NCBI GenBank assembly: GCA_964017065.1
Contig: OZ024784.1
Span: 10,025,152 to 10,089,151 of the forward strand
Reading direction: 5' to 3'
Origin: Haliclona indistincta
Lineage: Eukaryota; Porifera; Demospongiae; Haplosclerida; Chalinidae
DNA length: 64,000 nt
The notes beneath the pieces were generated by a model that did not search any database, had not been told where the DNA came from, and saw only the letters and a list, made by a program, of their open reading frames with translations. The translations under genes and the position numbers were made by a program. Positions 14,701-26,267 of the stretch are shown here, piece after piece. Every line of letters starts with the position of its first letter. The stretch's first letter is position 1.

Positions 14701-17700
14701 GTGCAGCAAGCTCTAGTGTTGTGTTTTGTAGTAAAATTAAGCGTATTCTCTGTTCCAAATGCATGCCCATAGGAAGATCGATCTCCATAGCAACCGTGGG
14801 TCAATTATTGAATTCTGGCCATGCCAATGATTCGCCTACCTACTGCAGTTGTGACCAGACCGTCTCCTGCAAGCGAAATCCGTCGGGCTCCGTGAGACTA
14901 AGCTTTAGAATCTACAGAAGTACGGTCTTTCGTGCATTTCACAATTTTGCAAATGAATAATTAATGAGTAACTGGTACCGCCATTGTAAATCATCACAGA
15001 GAATCGAATGCGGCACTGGAGACAATGAGGAGCTGTGTGAGTGTAGCGGTGTATAATTAAATTCACAGCAATCAGCTTAAAAATTCCAAAGTTACTGTGC
15101 CTCATCATTTTATGCTGACTTGTTCTTGTGTATCACATATCAAGCTTGTAGAGCATAACAACAGAAACGCATTGTTGGTGTCTAGCTTATACAACACAAG
15201 CAGAATTACTTCATTAATAATTGAACTCTTAAAACATTAGGTTACACAATGCTACCTTTGAGAAATGAACCAGTAATGAACAGAAGCTACTCACCCAGTT
15301 TTATTCTCAATTACAGACATCTTTGAAACTGTTGAATTACTCAGAATGAGTGCCAACCATTATTAATGACTGTAACGACACGCTAGCATCCACTGGAGCT
15401 CACCAATCGTTCTCTAATCTTTTCCCGGTGTATTTTTGGTGCAACATTGATGGCATGCAAGCTAAAATTAATTCTTGCAGCAGTGAGGGGTTCGTGCCTT
15501 ATTTGTTTATTTCCTTTCTTGAACACGGTTTAATTACAGGAATTTGCAAATTTAATGTACCACCAATTGGCACACGTGACCCATTTCCAATATAATATCT
15601 ATTTGCACATCAAGATCAGAAAAATTGAGTTGTAAAAACAGGTTATTTTCGTAAAATAAAATGTCTGCAAGTGCTCCAAAATGAAGATAGCATATACCTA
15701 TCATAGTGCCTCATCTTTGTGTGCTACCAACTGTGCTGCAACACTAGTCTAGATTGCGTAGATTGCCACTGCACATGTGAATCTGATCCTGTGCACTAGT
15801 GAAACACTCACTTTGTTCACAGATTAGGTATTTCATTGAGTGCCATGACATCCTTTATATCAATGGTCTTGCTCATGTACACCTCATTGATTGTGTTGTT
15901 GATAATAATAATTTTTATGTGCACATAAAGCTACATTATATTGTATAATGATGTACTGACACCACATGTAGTACTCAATGGAGGAATAGCTGGTGCTTAT
16001 AAACCTCATGTGAAGTTACCTAATCTAAAAACAGTCTACAATGGCCTGTATAGTGTCAAGATACATGTCTCTGTTATATCTAATAATTGAACAAGCTATT
16101 GTTATAGAGGAAGATTGTAGTCTCTTCCTCTCATCTACAAACCTCAATGCAAGAGCTATTGTCATCAATATACTTTTCACAATGGTCATCTAGATCTATT
16201 GTTCATCTGTATGAACTGGCAAGGTTATGGTTACCATGACATTATCTCTCTACTATCCTAAAATTGTGGCACTTGATTTCCTGTATGGTCTTACCAGCAG
16301 TACAGTTATTCATGATCTGGTGCAGGTTGTTTACCAGTGCTATAGGCTGGACAGGTCACAGTGTAACCACACCAGTAGGTGTATACCATAGAGCCAGTCT
16401 GACTGCATGTGATTAGCTCAGCTGCTGTGTACATGAGGGTGTGTGCTAACATGTTAGTGGAACCACTTTTAGCTTTTAGTATTGTTAGCCTGTCTGTGCA
16501 GTCCACATACAGTACTAGTGTGATACATCCTCATGATTCATACTGTAATGTTCTCACTGTATAGATTGACATCATTCTGAATATCCTAACTGCGCTTCCT
16601 TTTCTTATAGTAAGACGAAAGGATTTGAAAGAGAAGAGAAGCTTGTATACCAAATTGTGGAGGACAGCGGCAACAAGGGAATATGGATAAGAGACATCAG
16701 AATACGTTCAAACCTTCCTAACACTCAAATCAGTAAAATTCTTAAAACTCTTGAAAGCAAGAAACTGATAAAAAGTGTCAAGTCAGTACAAGCATCCAAA
16801 CGAAGGGTGTACATGTTATACGATCTGACACCAGACGAGTCATTGACTGGTGGAGCATGGTACAGTGATCAGGACTTTGAGAGTGAGTTTGTGGATGTTT
16901 TAAATCAAAAATGCCTTCATTTTCTGCAACAAAAAGTGAGCTCTACTGTAGCTTCCCCTTTCTCTACTCCTGACATGTTTACTGGCTTGTTTTATGTACA
17001 TGTTGACAACATGTTTTACTACAGAGTCACAAAGCACACTTACAACATGGCGACCCTGTTTCTCGAAGGAGAGCTTCCTATGCTAGTGTTAGTGATGTTT
17101 GTCACTTTATAACAGAACTGGGGATCAGTAAGGTGAGTAACAAATTGTCCTGTTATGGTTGTCCACTTCATACATAGCTATTGTCCAGCAAACAAGCATT
17201 AGTGATGATAGTTATTATAGTAATGCTTCATGTGTTATAATAGTGCCCTTCTCTCTCATGTTGATACATTGCCAAGGTAGTGAAGTAAGCTTGTTTTGGA
17301 ACATGAAATCAATTGTGTTTTATCTCTACTGCTACTATAAGCTAACTACTGGATTGTACTATAAGCTAACTACTGGATTGTACTATAAGCTAACTACTGG
17401 ATTGTACTATAAGCTAACTACTGGATTGTACTATAAGCTAACTACTGGATTGTACTATAAGCTAACTACTGGATTGTACTATAAGCTAACTACTGGATTG
17501 TACTATAAGCTAACTACTGCACTACTTGATGGTACTAACTGGATTGCTAACAGCATTTTCTAGGATTTGAGATAGCATAGCCTAGCAACATCTGCAATAA
17601 AACACAAGAAATACTTAAATTATTATGAAACCTCGAGTAATATTGTTGGCATCAAGGCACTAGTAGATAGCTACCATTATTGGAACTGTGAACCAGTATG

Positions 17701-20700
17701 TGAATTAGTAAAAACTTGTGATAATGGCTGTGTTCAGTGATGTTTATAGCACCACCCTATCTGCATTCACTGGTAGTTTGAATTTTTAAATTATTTGACC
17801 TTTGTTTCCTAATCTCTCATTTATACTGCAACCACTACAGAAGGCATACATTTTGTAATCAGCTAATTACACACTCTCTGATATGCAGTCTTGTTTGATT
17901 ATTGTAATACTGCATTGATACATGAATTACACAGATATACCACTGGTTTGACACTTATTATGAATGGCTGTGTCACTGCCTGGTGACTAGCATTGGAAGG
18001 TGTTGAGGGTGGTACATGGGCTGCCCTGTTGCATGCACCAAGTCCTCCTGTTGTGATAAGGGAAGTGCCTGTGGTTCAGTCAACAATGGCTGTTGTGATA
18101 ACAGCTTGACATTATAGCTACTGTATTATAGCTGTGCCAATATTGGACAACTTTATCACTTTCATGAGAACATGCAACTTGAGATGCTCCCTTGCAAAGC
18201 CTTATCCACCTTGTACAGTCAGTGACTTCTTATCTCCTATGCTTGCTTGGAAGGGTGGTTGTGTTGAAGCTGTGTGTGCCCCTGATAGAGCAGCTGGTGG
18301 AGCTGGTGATAGTATCAGCACTTCACCTGCTTATTGTGTGTCTGTGAGATATAGAGTGTTGGTGTTAATAAGTGCATGAGACCCAAGCTGTACATGGGTA
18401 GTTAGTGTTTCAACAGAATGATAGTGTCATAAATTTTAGTTGCTGATGCCCATAGAACTTTTGTCTTTCTGCATAAATTCACACTGATTATTACACTAGC
18501 AATGATGTACTAGTGGTCAGCTTCGCTCTGCATAGCAATGTGAATGAAAATATAAAGTGGCTATAAAAAAATAGTGATTAGTTCCTGAGCAATGTTAGAC
18601 AGGAATCATAAAGGTCAAAGTTAGTGCTATGCTATCACCATTCGATACAGGAAAGGTTGCTGTCTCTTGGAGCAGAATGTAGGCATTGGCATAATAAGAT
18701 TTTCACGTCAGAATTTTAGAAAACTATGCAATAGTAGCAAGCAAAACTGCTTGGCATCAGTTCTTCTATAGGTACAGTGGGTGCTCTTGTCACAAGCACA
18801 TCCTAACTACTTTACTCCCAAGATGGCACGGCAGAACCGGGGAATGCTCAAATAACCATCTGAAAGTTTATTAAACCACCACAGTGTAGTAGTATATCTG
18901 CTATATCTGCGTGGGCACAACTGACTCGAGCTTCCTTACACATGATGACTTTACCACATTCTATAAGCTTCCGAACAAACCACCAAATTTTGTTTTTGTG
19001 AATCAAGTATTTCAAACCTTGATATGCTTGTCAAGAAAGGCTTGTGTGCCTAATTTTCATAATATTGCTGAGACTCAAGATCATTGTTTGATGAAAATTT
19101 TAGTACTTCCGTAGTCAGTACATGTTCATAGTACTTTGTGACTCATTCAACCATAGTACCAAGAGGGCATGCAAATCTGAATACCGTAGTAGTAGACGGC
19201 ATAGCGCTGAGTGTTACTATGAATAGATATCTGTATAATCACAAGTGTGCAGGTGTGTCCTGAATTTCAGTTACCAAAATGGCAGCAGTGCATATCAAGA
19301 GCGGCAGCTAGTGACTCATTGCCGATGGATAAGCATACTAGCTGTTTACCTGGATCTATTGCATCTAAAACACCTATGAGTACAACCATGGCTGCCACAG
19401 CTTTGTGCAAGAAGTACAGATGCTTGAGCCATTCTCCAGAACTGTTCTCTAGGTTCATCTTCGCCCTTGCTTCATGCACTCTCAGCAGATCATGCTTGTG
19501 CACGTGACCAACCGGAAACATTCACTTATTAGTAACACTCAGCATTATGCTGTCTACATTAGTTGCATGCCCTCTCGGTGGCTCGATAAGCCCTTGGTGA
19601 TACTATTATCTAATCCACAATCCAGTTTCTGCTTGTGGTGTACACTGGCATTAGTCATTTGTAGTCAACAGTACGAGTCTCTAAGATATGTGTTGATAGT
19701 ATGTATGGTGATATAAAGCTACTAGCATTATGCATAAACTATCTCTTTCTGCCTCTGCAGTAATATTGACTGTGTTGTTTGATTTGAACACAGCTTTATA
19801 AGGAACATAGAACAAATTGCCTAGCTGCATGCTGTTGTAGCACAGTAAGAGCAGTTTAATTTAGATCTTTAGTTCTGTCTGGGTCTTGTTTAACCAGTCA
19901 TAAGAGATCAGCTTGTTGAGTCAAAATGATGAATAATTATGGAAAGCTATGTTATCAAAGAATATCCTTCAATAGCTTCAATGATAATCATTTTGTGATA
20001 TCATCCTTGCTAAGTGAAGAAGTGTGTATTTTGAAAATTGCATTTTTTTGCGCTTTACTCATCAGAAAAGCTGTAAGCAATCCTGGATTAATTTTACGAT
20101 AAGCTATGTGTTATTGATCTTGAAGTTGCAGTACTTTAGGAAGAAAGGTAAAACTCTGTTACAATGCACTAGTCACAGAGGCATTACAATCCCATGTATT
20201 GTGTGGGGTCACCTAGTGTCCATGACCAGGATTAAGATCAAGACTGATGTAAACAAGGTTGATCCTAGGTGACCCTCCTTGTAAAATTTCTGTGCTCATG
20301 TATTATGTATATTCAAAGGATGTTTCCTTTACTAAAGACTATATTATTGTAATACCCTTTAGCTATACCCATGAACTATAGTTCAGACTAAACAACAGGA
20401 CTTGATTTCTGCAGCTGCTTGGCTGTATACCATTGTCACCTGGTGTATGGTGTTATTACAGTGAAAGGTGTGGCTATTCATATCCTATACTACTTGAGGA
20501 TATACCACAGCCCCTCCTATAGTGATGATACTGGTTTGGCTGTGTATACTACAGTCTGTGATCCAAGACCATGATCTTGCGTTGTGTTGTTTAGGGATTT
20601 GACCTTTTTTGGCTATCTATCCTAGCAACTTAACAGTCTACTGTGAATAAAATTCATTCTGGTGTACTTTTAAATCTCCTTTTGTAAAAATTATAATTTG

Positions 20701-22244
20701 TATAATATTATTCTAATTTGTTATTAATTGGTTACTAGAATCAGAATTTTTTATCATGATGCAACACCAGGCAAATAGTTGGTTATTATGAATTGGTTTT
20801 AGTGATATTTTATTCAGTAGTGTCTGGTTGGCTTCTTCATTCTATGCTGACCATGTGAGATGTATCATTCATTGATGTATCATTCATCTGTTCCTTCCCA
20901 ATTTTTCCTCCTCCATGTGGTTTGTTCACTGTCAATACATTACTGGTTCTTTAATTACCTTTGCAAACTATGGTCAGTGTTTTAATTTTCCTCTGATAAC
21001 AGAAGAAGTAAATTCCATGTTTCTCTGTCTGTTTCATGTTAATGTTGCAACCTCCTTTTGCTGTTTTCCTATAGTTACTTGTATTGTCTCTCCTCACAGG
21101 TCAAGCTCACAGAGACAAACATTCAATCTATTCTTAACACGTTGTTGTATGATGGCAAAGCAGAGGTAACGATGGAGACTGCTGAGGATGATGTGATAGT
21201 GAAGTTGTATCGTGTGTCTCGTACAGTAGTAATGCGTCCTGGGTTCAGCAGAGTGCCGTGTGGAGTATGCTCTGTGAGTAACTCATTAATAAGCTAACAT
21301 CATTTGATCTACTGCCCAACTTATGTGATCACAGTAACCAGTTAATGTTAGTGTGTGCGGCCAACACTATGATTAATGTTCGTAACTGTGGCTCTTTATT
21401 TGCTGCAAAGCTAATACTGGTTTGGATCAATGTAAGCAGTAATTAGTTGCAATTAAAAGTATTCATAACATGATAATTGTGGCCTCAGAACTGGAAACAG
21501 TTAATCAGATGATGTTGATAAATCAACTAGTCTATTGAAATTGCTGATTTGAGCAAACACCATAGTGTCCAGACATATTCACATATGCTCTCTCTTCCTG
21601 AGGTCATATTCTAAAGGAATGGCTTTGAGGTCAGTTATTGTGACACTAATGGTCGATTTAGGTCACACAGATGAGCTCCTCCCATGCACCAACTGACCAG
21701 TTTGCTTGTAAAAACAGTATACCTGCTTTAGTAACGATCTTTTTCTTATAATAACTTTGAAATTTTTGATCATGCTCGTTATAAATTTCTTGGCTAATTT
21801 ATTGCTTAGTGAATCATTGGAATCCCTCTTAGAGGACACGCCTCATCCCTCTATAATGGACACTTAGTGAATCCCAAATAATGTATAATAAACCCCTGAC
21901 CAGAGGACACCCTCTCTATAATGGACGATTTTTGTTTGTCCCAATGGTGTCCACCAGTTTCACTGTAGTAAGTGGTAAAGACTTCTTATTAGAAGTGTCA
22001 GTCAGTATGGAAGTTGCTTTATAAAGTGTTTATGATTTCAGACATTCACTATTCAGCATTGTCCACTAAAGGTGTTGTCTGGCACTTTATTTCAGTATAA
22101 TGTGATAAATTGAGTGCAATGCTGATGGTATTCTATTGGTATTTATACTCTCTTTGTCTTATTTAGGTTATTGACCAGTGTAAAGATGGTGGCTCTATTT
22201 CTCCTTCATCCTGTATCTATATGAAGGAATGGATTGAATTTTAG
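8762..22244 (+). CDS. POLR3F: RNA polymerase III subunit RPC6 (C34)
   Basis: Six exons (8762-8980, 9210-9280, 16611-16935, 17025-17132, 21100-21273, 22167-22244) sum to 975 nt, or 324 residues; human has 316. Winged-helix parts are clear: EERILHLCAKYPKGITDQMI, then IVEDSGNKGIWIRDIRIRSN, LKTLESKKLIKSVKSVQASK and GGAWYSDQDFESEFV. The C-terminal cluster PCGVCSVIDQCKDGG...SSCIYMKEWIEF keeps the cysteines of the family's metal (4Fe-4S) site. RPC6 is part of the RPC3/6/7 trimer that links Pol III to TFIIIB during initiation. Introns 2 (7.3 kb) and 4 (4.0 kb) are far larger than others in the window and are filled with repeats. The codons flanking each join match family alignment, so the long introns are well supported. 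Confidence 0.96.
9663..9736. repeat. Two tandem copies of a 37-bp unit
   Basis: AAATGACTGCAGTATAATCT begins at 9663 and again at 9700, and each copy continues through CGTGGGATAACACCATT. The two copies are identical. The pair lies in POLR3F intron 2. Confidence 0.9.
9737..10860. other. POLR3F intron 2, 5' part: no gene seen
   Basis: I find no coding exon or recognised element in this stretch. The short open frames present lack codon character and splice context. A CA microsatellite occurs near 10686-10698. Confidence 0.6.
10861..11314. mobile_element. Non-autonomous TA-flanked DNA element, copy A (454 bp)
   Basis: It begins CAGTGGAACCTCTCTAAAGC and ends GCTTATAGAGGTTTCACTG, imperfect terminal inverted repeats flanked by TA on both sides, as in Tc1/mariner/pogo-type insertions. 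Its interior matches the reverse complement of a second copy at 51359-51815 (for example CTAGGCATCACCAC here against GTGGTGATGCCTAG there). No transposase frame is present, so it is a MITE-like derivative. Confidence 0.85.
11565..11733. repeat. Degenerate AATTTTCG-type repeat remnant
   Basis: Repeated short motifs (TAATTTTCGTC, GAATTTTCGAAATC, GTTCGAAAATTAAATCC) resemble the ends of the inverted-repeat element at 52551-53057. Boundaries are unclear, so it is probably an old or truncated relative. Confidence 0.45.
11735..12957. mobile_element. Composite of two ATGCCTCGGTGG-type inverted-repeat elements
   Basis: The first element starts at about 11737 with GGCACCAAAGGTGCAGATGCCTCGGTGG; a junction near 12408-12420 (TTATGCCTCGGTGGATG) begins the second. 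The composite ends with GGCTCCGCCCACCGAGGCATAATA at about 12933-12952, and this terminal block is duplicated (also about 12874-12894). Interiors share AATCAGTGCTGA or AACAGTGCTGAGTAA and AACTGGGCGTG(T/C)CTA. Related copies occur at 51853-52530 and 53085-53412. No transposase is present; this is a MITE-like family inside POLR3F intron 2. Confidence 0.8.
13091..13417. repeat. Near-perfect 327-bp inverted repeat (151-bp arms, 25-bp spacer)
   Basis: The left arm 13091-13241 and right arm 13267-13417 are reverse complements with, by eye, only two mismatches (near the outer end, and GAGAAC against GAAAAC about 50 bp in). The arms meet at CTACCTCCCTA and TAGGGAGGTAG. The outer ends are A/T-rich. It lies in POLR3F intron 2, so the unspliced transcript would form a long double-stranded hairpin. 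No coding frame is present. A recent foldback transposon insertion or a hairpin-RNA locus are the main readings. Confidence 0.95.
14392..14905. mobile_element. Element of about 510 bp with imperfect 60-70 bp inverted ends
   Basis: CGGCGGATTTCGCTTGCAGG at about 14410 and GTCACAACTGCAGTAGGT at about 14441 reappear inverted as ACCTACTGCAGTTGTGAC (about 14837) and CCTGCAAGCGAAATCCGTCG (about 14866). The arms differ at several positions. The interior holds short open frames with no recognisable product. I take it as another MITE-like element in POLR3F intron 2. Confidence 0.7.
14906..16610. other. POLR3F intron 2, 3' part: no gene seen
   Basis: No coding exon, RNA gene or repeat boundary is recognised up to the acceptor TTTCTTATAG at 16601-16610. 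Confidence 0.6.
17334..17519. repeat. Tandem array, 24-bp unit, about eight copies
   Basis: ACTATAAGCTAACTACTGG recurs every 24 bp from 17334 to 17502, with the last copy cut short. Because 24 is a multiple of three, one frame stays open and reads YYKLTTGL repeatedly. That open frame is a by-product of the repeat period. The array lies in POLR3F intron 4. Confidence 0.95.
17564..21099. other. POLR3F intron 4: no gene seen
   Basis: I see no convincing exon here. A short inverted pair GGGTCACCTAG / CTAGGTGACCC spans about 20206-20274. The intron ends at the TCCTCACAG acceptor before 21100. Confidence 0.55.
21825..21967. mobile_element. Degenerate GGACAC/TATAATGGAC element in POLR3F intron 5
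   Basis: AGAGGACACGCC, CCTCTATAATGGACAC, CAGAGGACACCC and CTCTATAATGGACG are followed by GGTGTCCACCAGTTTCACTGTA, which resembles the end of the TA-flanked element family (GGTTTCACTGTA). No intact second end is clear. Confidence 0.5.
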
Positions 22245-23037
22245 TATTGATTGTTAAGATGCTATTCAAAACAGCACAATTGTGGTTGAGAAAATGGTTT
22301 TGTGATGATTAGTGACTCAATACTTCCTCCACACTCAATAGCAAGGAAGCTGTCAGTGTGTATTACTGGAAGAGCTCTTGTGCTTGTGTTGCTAAGCCAG
22401 AAACAACATAATGCATCATCAGCAAGCTAGGTGCAGTTGTATTGTGTTCATATTGAGCTTAGTTCCTAGAAGATGCTTACCTCCCAACATATGATCAGCA
22501 AGCTAGGTGCAGTTGTATATTGAGCTAGTTCCTAGGAGATGCTTAACATATGATCAGCAAGCTAGGTGCAGTTGTATTGTGTTCATATTGAGCTAGTTGT
22601 TAGTTCCTAGGAGATGCTTACCACCCAACATATGTCTGTGTGTTGTGAGCATAGCAACCACCTGCATTAACTTGTCTTAGTTATAATAGTTATTTAAAAG
22701 TGCAGGTCATTGTTATGGTGCACAGATTGTTTTCTCAAAATATATGATTTACTAGTCATGTCTTCTCTCCAAGATGTGCTTATCAATACTCTGGGTGGTT
22801 CTAGCATCCCATAGGAAGCCGCAATAAGTCCTAGTTCCAGCCCTCTTCTCACTGACAGAAATTATTGCGCAACAAATATTTCTCTCAAAAGAATAATACA
22901 ATGATCAGTGATGGTATAATAATGAATGCAGCGACAGTTTAAAAAAACGAACATATTAGCAAGAATAAATAGAATGATAAATAATAATACACAAACCAGA
23001 ATGACTCCTAAAAATGGCTGTCAAAAAGTGATGATTA
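22245..23037. other. Gap between POLR3F and MYC 3' ends, with a three-copy direct repeat
   Basis: Within this gap, 22417-22635 holds three copies of a unit starting ATCAGCAAGCTAGGTGCAGT and ending in AG(A/G)AGATGCTTA. The copies differ in length through internal deletions of GTGTTCATATTGAG-like segments. The rest shows nothing recognisable. Confidence 0.6.
22417..22635. repeat. Direct repeat, three diverged copies of about 60-85 bp
   Basis: Copies start at about 22417, 22492 and 22551 (GATCAGCAAGCTAGGTGCAG). All contain TATTGAGCT(T)AGTT and CCTAG(A/G)AGATGCTTA. The middle copy is the shortest. Confidence 0.85.
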
Positions 23038-23043
23038 TTTATT
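23038..23043 (-). terminator. Poly(A) signal of MYC
   Basis: TTTATT on the plus strand is AATAAA on the minus strand, 60 bp past the MYC stop. The position is right for a short 3' UTR. Confidence 0.6.
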
Positions 23044-23102
23044 CAGCCTGATTGGAAAGTTTTCAAAACATGATCATGCAGTTCCTAACAGATTTTTTGC
23101 AC

Positions 23103-24291
23103 CTAAATTGCTTGTATGTTTCGGAGGTAAGTCAACTTTTCCAACAGTCGTTTTTGTCTTGCTTGCTCTCGCAGTAATTCTTCTTTCAACTTCTGGTCTC
23201 GTTGTTGTATGCATTTGATGTACTCGCACGCCTTACGAAGAATAATAACTTTTGGTGCTCTGTGATTTTCTTCCAGTTCAGGAATACCTTGCCGTAACAT
23301 GTCGAAACTATTTTTCAAGTCATTTCTTCTCTTTCTTTCCAAAACATTGTGTGATGCTCTTCTTGCTTCATCGTCTGAGTCATTGCTATTTTGTGAAGAT
23401 TGTGATGAGATACGCACGATTCTTTTCCTTTTTCTTCTCCCTGGCGAACCAACTGGAGAAGAGTGTCTCGATACTGGTGCACTTTGGGTTGATCTTCTAC
23501 GTGATTCCTCTCTTTCTACTGTCACAACGTCAATTTCTTCTTCTAGTGGAAGGAGATAGACAATAGTCAAACTCTGAGTACAATTGCAACTTGTATAGAG
23601 ACCAACCTTTCTCACCTGATTCTGAAGTGGATATTCCTCCCTTTAAGGACTGCGAGGGTACTGGTAATGGCCGTATGCCGCTCACGCCACACTGAACTTC
23701 AGTTTTCAGCCCAGGAAATACTGCAGCTGGCTCTACGCATTCTTCTTTGGTCACGGGAGCGTCCTGTTCGTCAGAAGATTGTGACGCCATTCTAGGCGAT
23801 GGTGACGGAATAGCAGCAGGAGGAGGATGTATTGCAGAACACGAGGTGGGCACTGAGCTATGGATTTTCTCGAAAGATTTACTCTCGCACTGGCCCCACA
23901 TGCAATCGCCGAGTAAAAGCTCACTGGACTGTGACTGAATTGGACTCTCTGTTACGTCGATAGCTTCCGGATATAACATGTGCTGATACTCGAGGAGGTC
24001 GTAGATGAGTGCTGCTGCTTGTTCTTCCGTGCTGTCTGCGTTTGACCCCGAATCTGTGTCCACGGGGGTACGTGATGGTGTCAAATACTCCATGGTGTCG
24101 GGGGATCCAGGAGAACGAGTAGGTACTAGAAACCATAAGTCGTCAGCCAGCGCATCGAAGGGCGAGGATATTCCTTCTGTGTCGATGGTCTCCATTCCGG
24201 TAGGTGCTCGAGGAGAGTTGTCGAAATCGTGTAATAGTGTGGCCGACATCTCGTTGACTGCATCGATAGCTTCCACGAGCGAGGATGCCAT
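23103..24291 (-). CDS. MYC: Myc bHLH-leucine zipper transcription factor
   Basis: Two coding exons (23616-24291 and 23103-23542) give 1116 nt, or 371 residues. The C-terminus is a full bHLH-zip: basic region SHNVLERKRRNDLK with the H-E-R contacts, then IPELEENHRAPKVIILRKA and a heptad leucine zipper to YLRNIQAI. A central acidic block EEEIDVVTVE matches the conserved Myc motif at the start of exon 2. The N-terminal half has a Myc box II-like LLLGDCMWGQ and a weak Myc box I-like WFLVPTRSPGSPD. Myc pairs with Max on E-boxes to drive growth genes. A GTAAGC donor at 24610 and a CTGCAG acceptor just upstream of the ATG suggest a non-coding first exon and a 5' UTR intron (24294-24610). Confidence 0.95.
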
Positions 24292-26267
24292 TTCTGCAGA
24301 AAGAACAGCAGCTTGTAAGGAACAGCAATGGTGGTGTGGGGAAAGCCTTCAGTGGGTATGCACTAGGATGGTTTCTACAGCTGACCCTTAAATAGGCCGT
24401 AGTATACCTATAAACACCTGCATAGTGCTACTACTATGACACGCTAATCTAGATCACAAAGATAGCTGCGGCGAATTTACGCCGCAGCACTAACCAACAG
24501 AGCATTCTGCTTGTGCAGCACATTAAAGCAATCCGTTCATAAGCTAGTTAGCTGCAAATAGCTGCTACTTTTCTACTGCTATCATTAATTTTGCAAAAAT
24601 GCAAGCTTACCAAAGTTTGTCAAACAATCCGCAGTTCAATGCTAAGCTCTTTCTTCTTTCTTTCGTCGGCACAACGGCGGCTATAAACCAGTGGTGGGCG
24701 GTCCTATACTTTATGTGGTTAAAATGTGGTAAGCTTGCTAGACCCCGCCTATTGCCTAGCTTTTGTTGCGGGATGTAGCCGTTATTACAGCACTAAATCA
24801 CTCCATTCTAATGTGGTACGAGAATCCCATTCACTTTGTTTTGTGTCTTTAATGCATTAACAAGTTAACCTCTGTTCGATCACTGCAATGAATCAGGTTC
24901 GATTGTAACATGTAAATCTTTGTAATTTCAGTAGTTGACAATTGCGAGAATTTTTCTTGTCTAAGCACCATCAATAGAATGTTCTAGCTGTTAGCGCCAT
25001 TTGGTGTCATACATACTTCAGACACCGTAACTTTATCAAAAAGTGCTAAAATATTCTGAAATTAAGATAAATTATAGAATACAAAATCCAGTGGTTTTCG
25101 GGCAGGTCCTCTGTTAAACGTATTGGTGCACATCATTTCTATGGCTTAAGTGCAAATTTAACAACATTTTCAAAATGACTGCCAAGAAAATTTGGACATT
25201 TTACGGCTTGAAGATACTCGGGAACCACAATTTTGCACATTCTCCATGATCGGGACTACATTTTGCCCTCACCAAAACCACTGCTATTTGTATGTACTTT
25301 TCAGTAGCCAGCCCCAAGTACTGACTTTGAGCAAAATTTGATGAGGTTGCTGCACTTTATTGGCTTCACTTCTGAAGTGGGAGGAGCATATTGACGACTT
25401 GAGTGTGATCAGCTACTCATTGGCGAAAAAGGACGCAAATTTGAGACCAGTAGCATAAAAGATAAAAGACACATGAGATATTTGCGAGAGAATTGGTGAG
25501 CATTTACGAGGTTAAAATTCCAGCAAGATAATTTAGTAGTTAAAGGGTTAAGATAAAACAATTGTATTAGATTTTTGACAGATAGAAAGCAATGCACACA
25601 ACAGTGGGGTGCTACAGACTGGAACATGATAATGTACTATTAACTTCCTTGAATCTGTCCAGCACTTTGCTTTGAATCCTCTAAATCCTGGTCCTCTGAT
25701 TATTCTTCATTTTTCTTCAATGATTAGAATACACAAATACGGATTATGTGATTGTATCAACTCTTAGTGAGCAACTCTGACCTCTCGTCATTTCACTTGT
25801 CGTTAAATTTTCTGCAAAAGTTCTTCCTACTACAACACTCTTTCCAACCCTTGCTCCCATCAAGCTATAAACTCTCTTCCTTCTACCTCAACTCTCAGAG
25901 TCCTTTTTGACTTTATAAAACCAATTTAGACTACTGTTGTCTGTCAACCTTTTATTATTATCTACACATAAATTTTGCATCCCCAAAGTCTTGGTCATTT
26001 GTGAAGACCAAGGATCATTGGTAGAATTACTTATAAGTTTTTTGTTAATTATTATCAGCCAAGAAAGCAAGAAAACCAGTTCAAGGCATCTTTTATCTTG
26101 CACATACAAAGACCACATGACCACCCCAGCTTGTGTTGTGGGTTTTCCTGTTACTGAATCATTCATTTGCAGTACAAAACTAAAGAGCAAAAACACAACT
26201 GATAGTTCTTAAGAGGTGACAGAGTCTCTACATGACTATGACTATTGACGTTTGGTTTGTAGTACTA
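24292..26267. promoter_or_regulatory. MYC upstream region and intergenic space
   Basis: This holds the likely MYC 5' UTR intron (24294-24610), a non-coding exon ending at 24611 on the minus strand, and about 1.6 kb more without a convincing gene up to the 3' end of the first FERM gene. Short open frames here lack splice context or family resemblance. It is the largest gap near MYC and so the first place to look for its control elements. Confidence 0.45.

Noticed and set aside
14299..14960. Two overlapping plus-strand open frames of 119 and 101 codons
   Set aside because: They run through an inverted-repeat element and its flanks, show no family resemblance and have cysteine/serine-rich random composition.
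17159..17563. 134-codon open frame with eight YYKLTTGL repeats
   Set aside because: It is open only because the 24-bp tandem unit is a multiple of three; it lies between two well-supported POLR3F exons and has no other coding character.
23252..24391. Plus-strand open frames of 86-128 codons across MYC
   Set aside because: They are antisense shadows of the two MYC coding exons.
24900..26200. A gene between MYC and FERM copy A
   Set aside because: Several 70-100 codon frames exist on both strands but none has coding composition, family resemblance or consistent splice sites.
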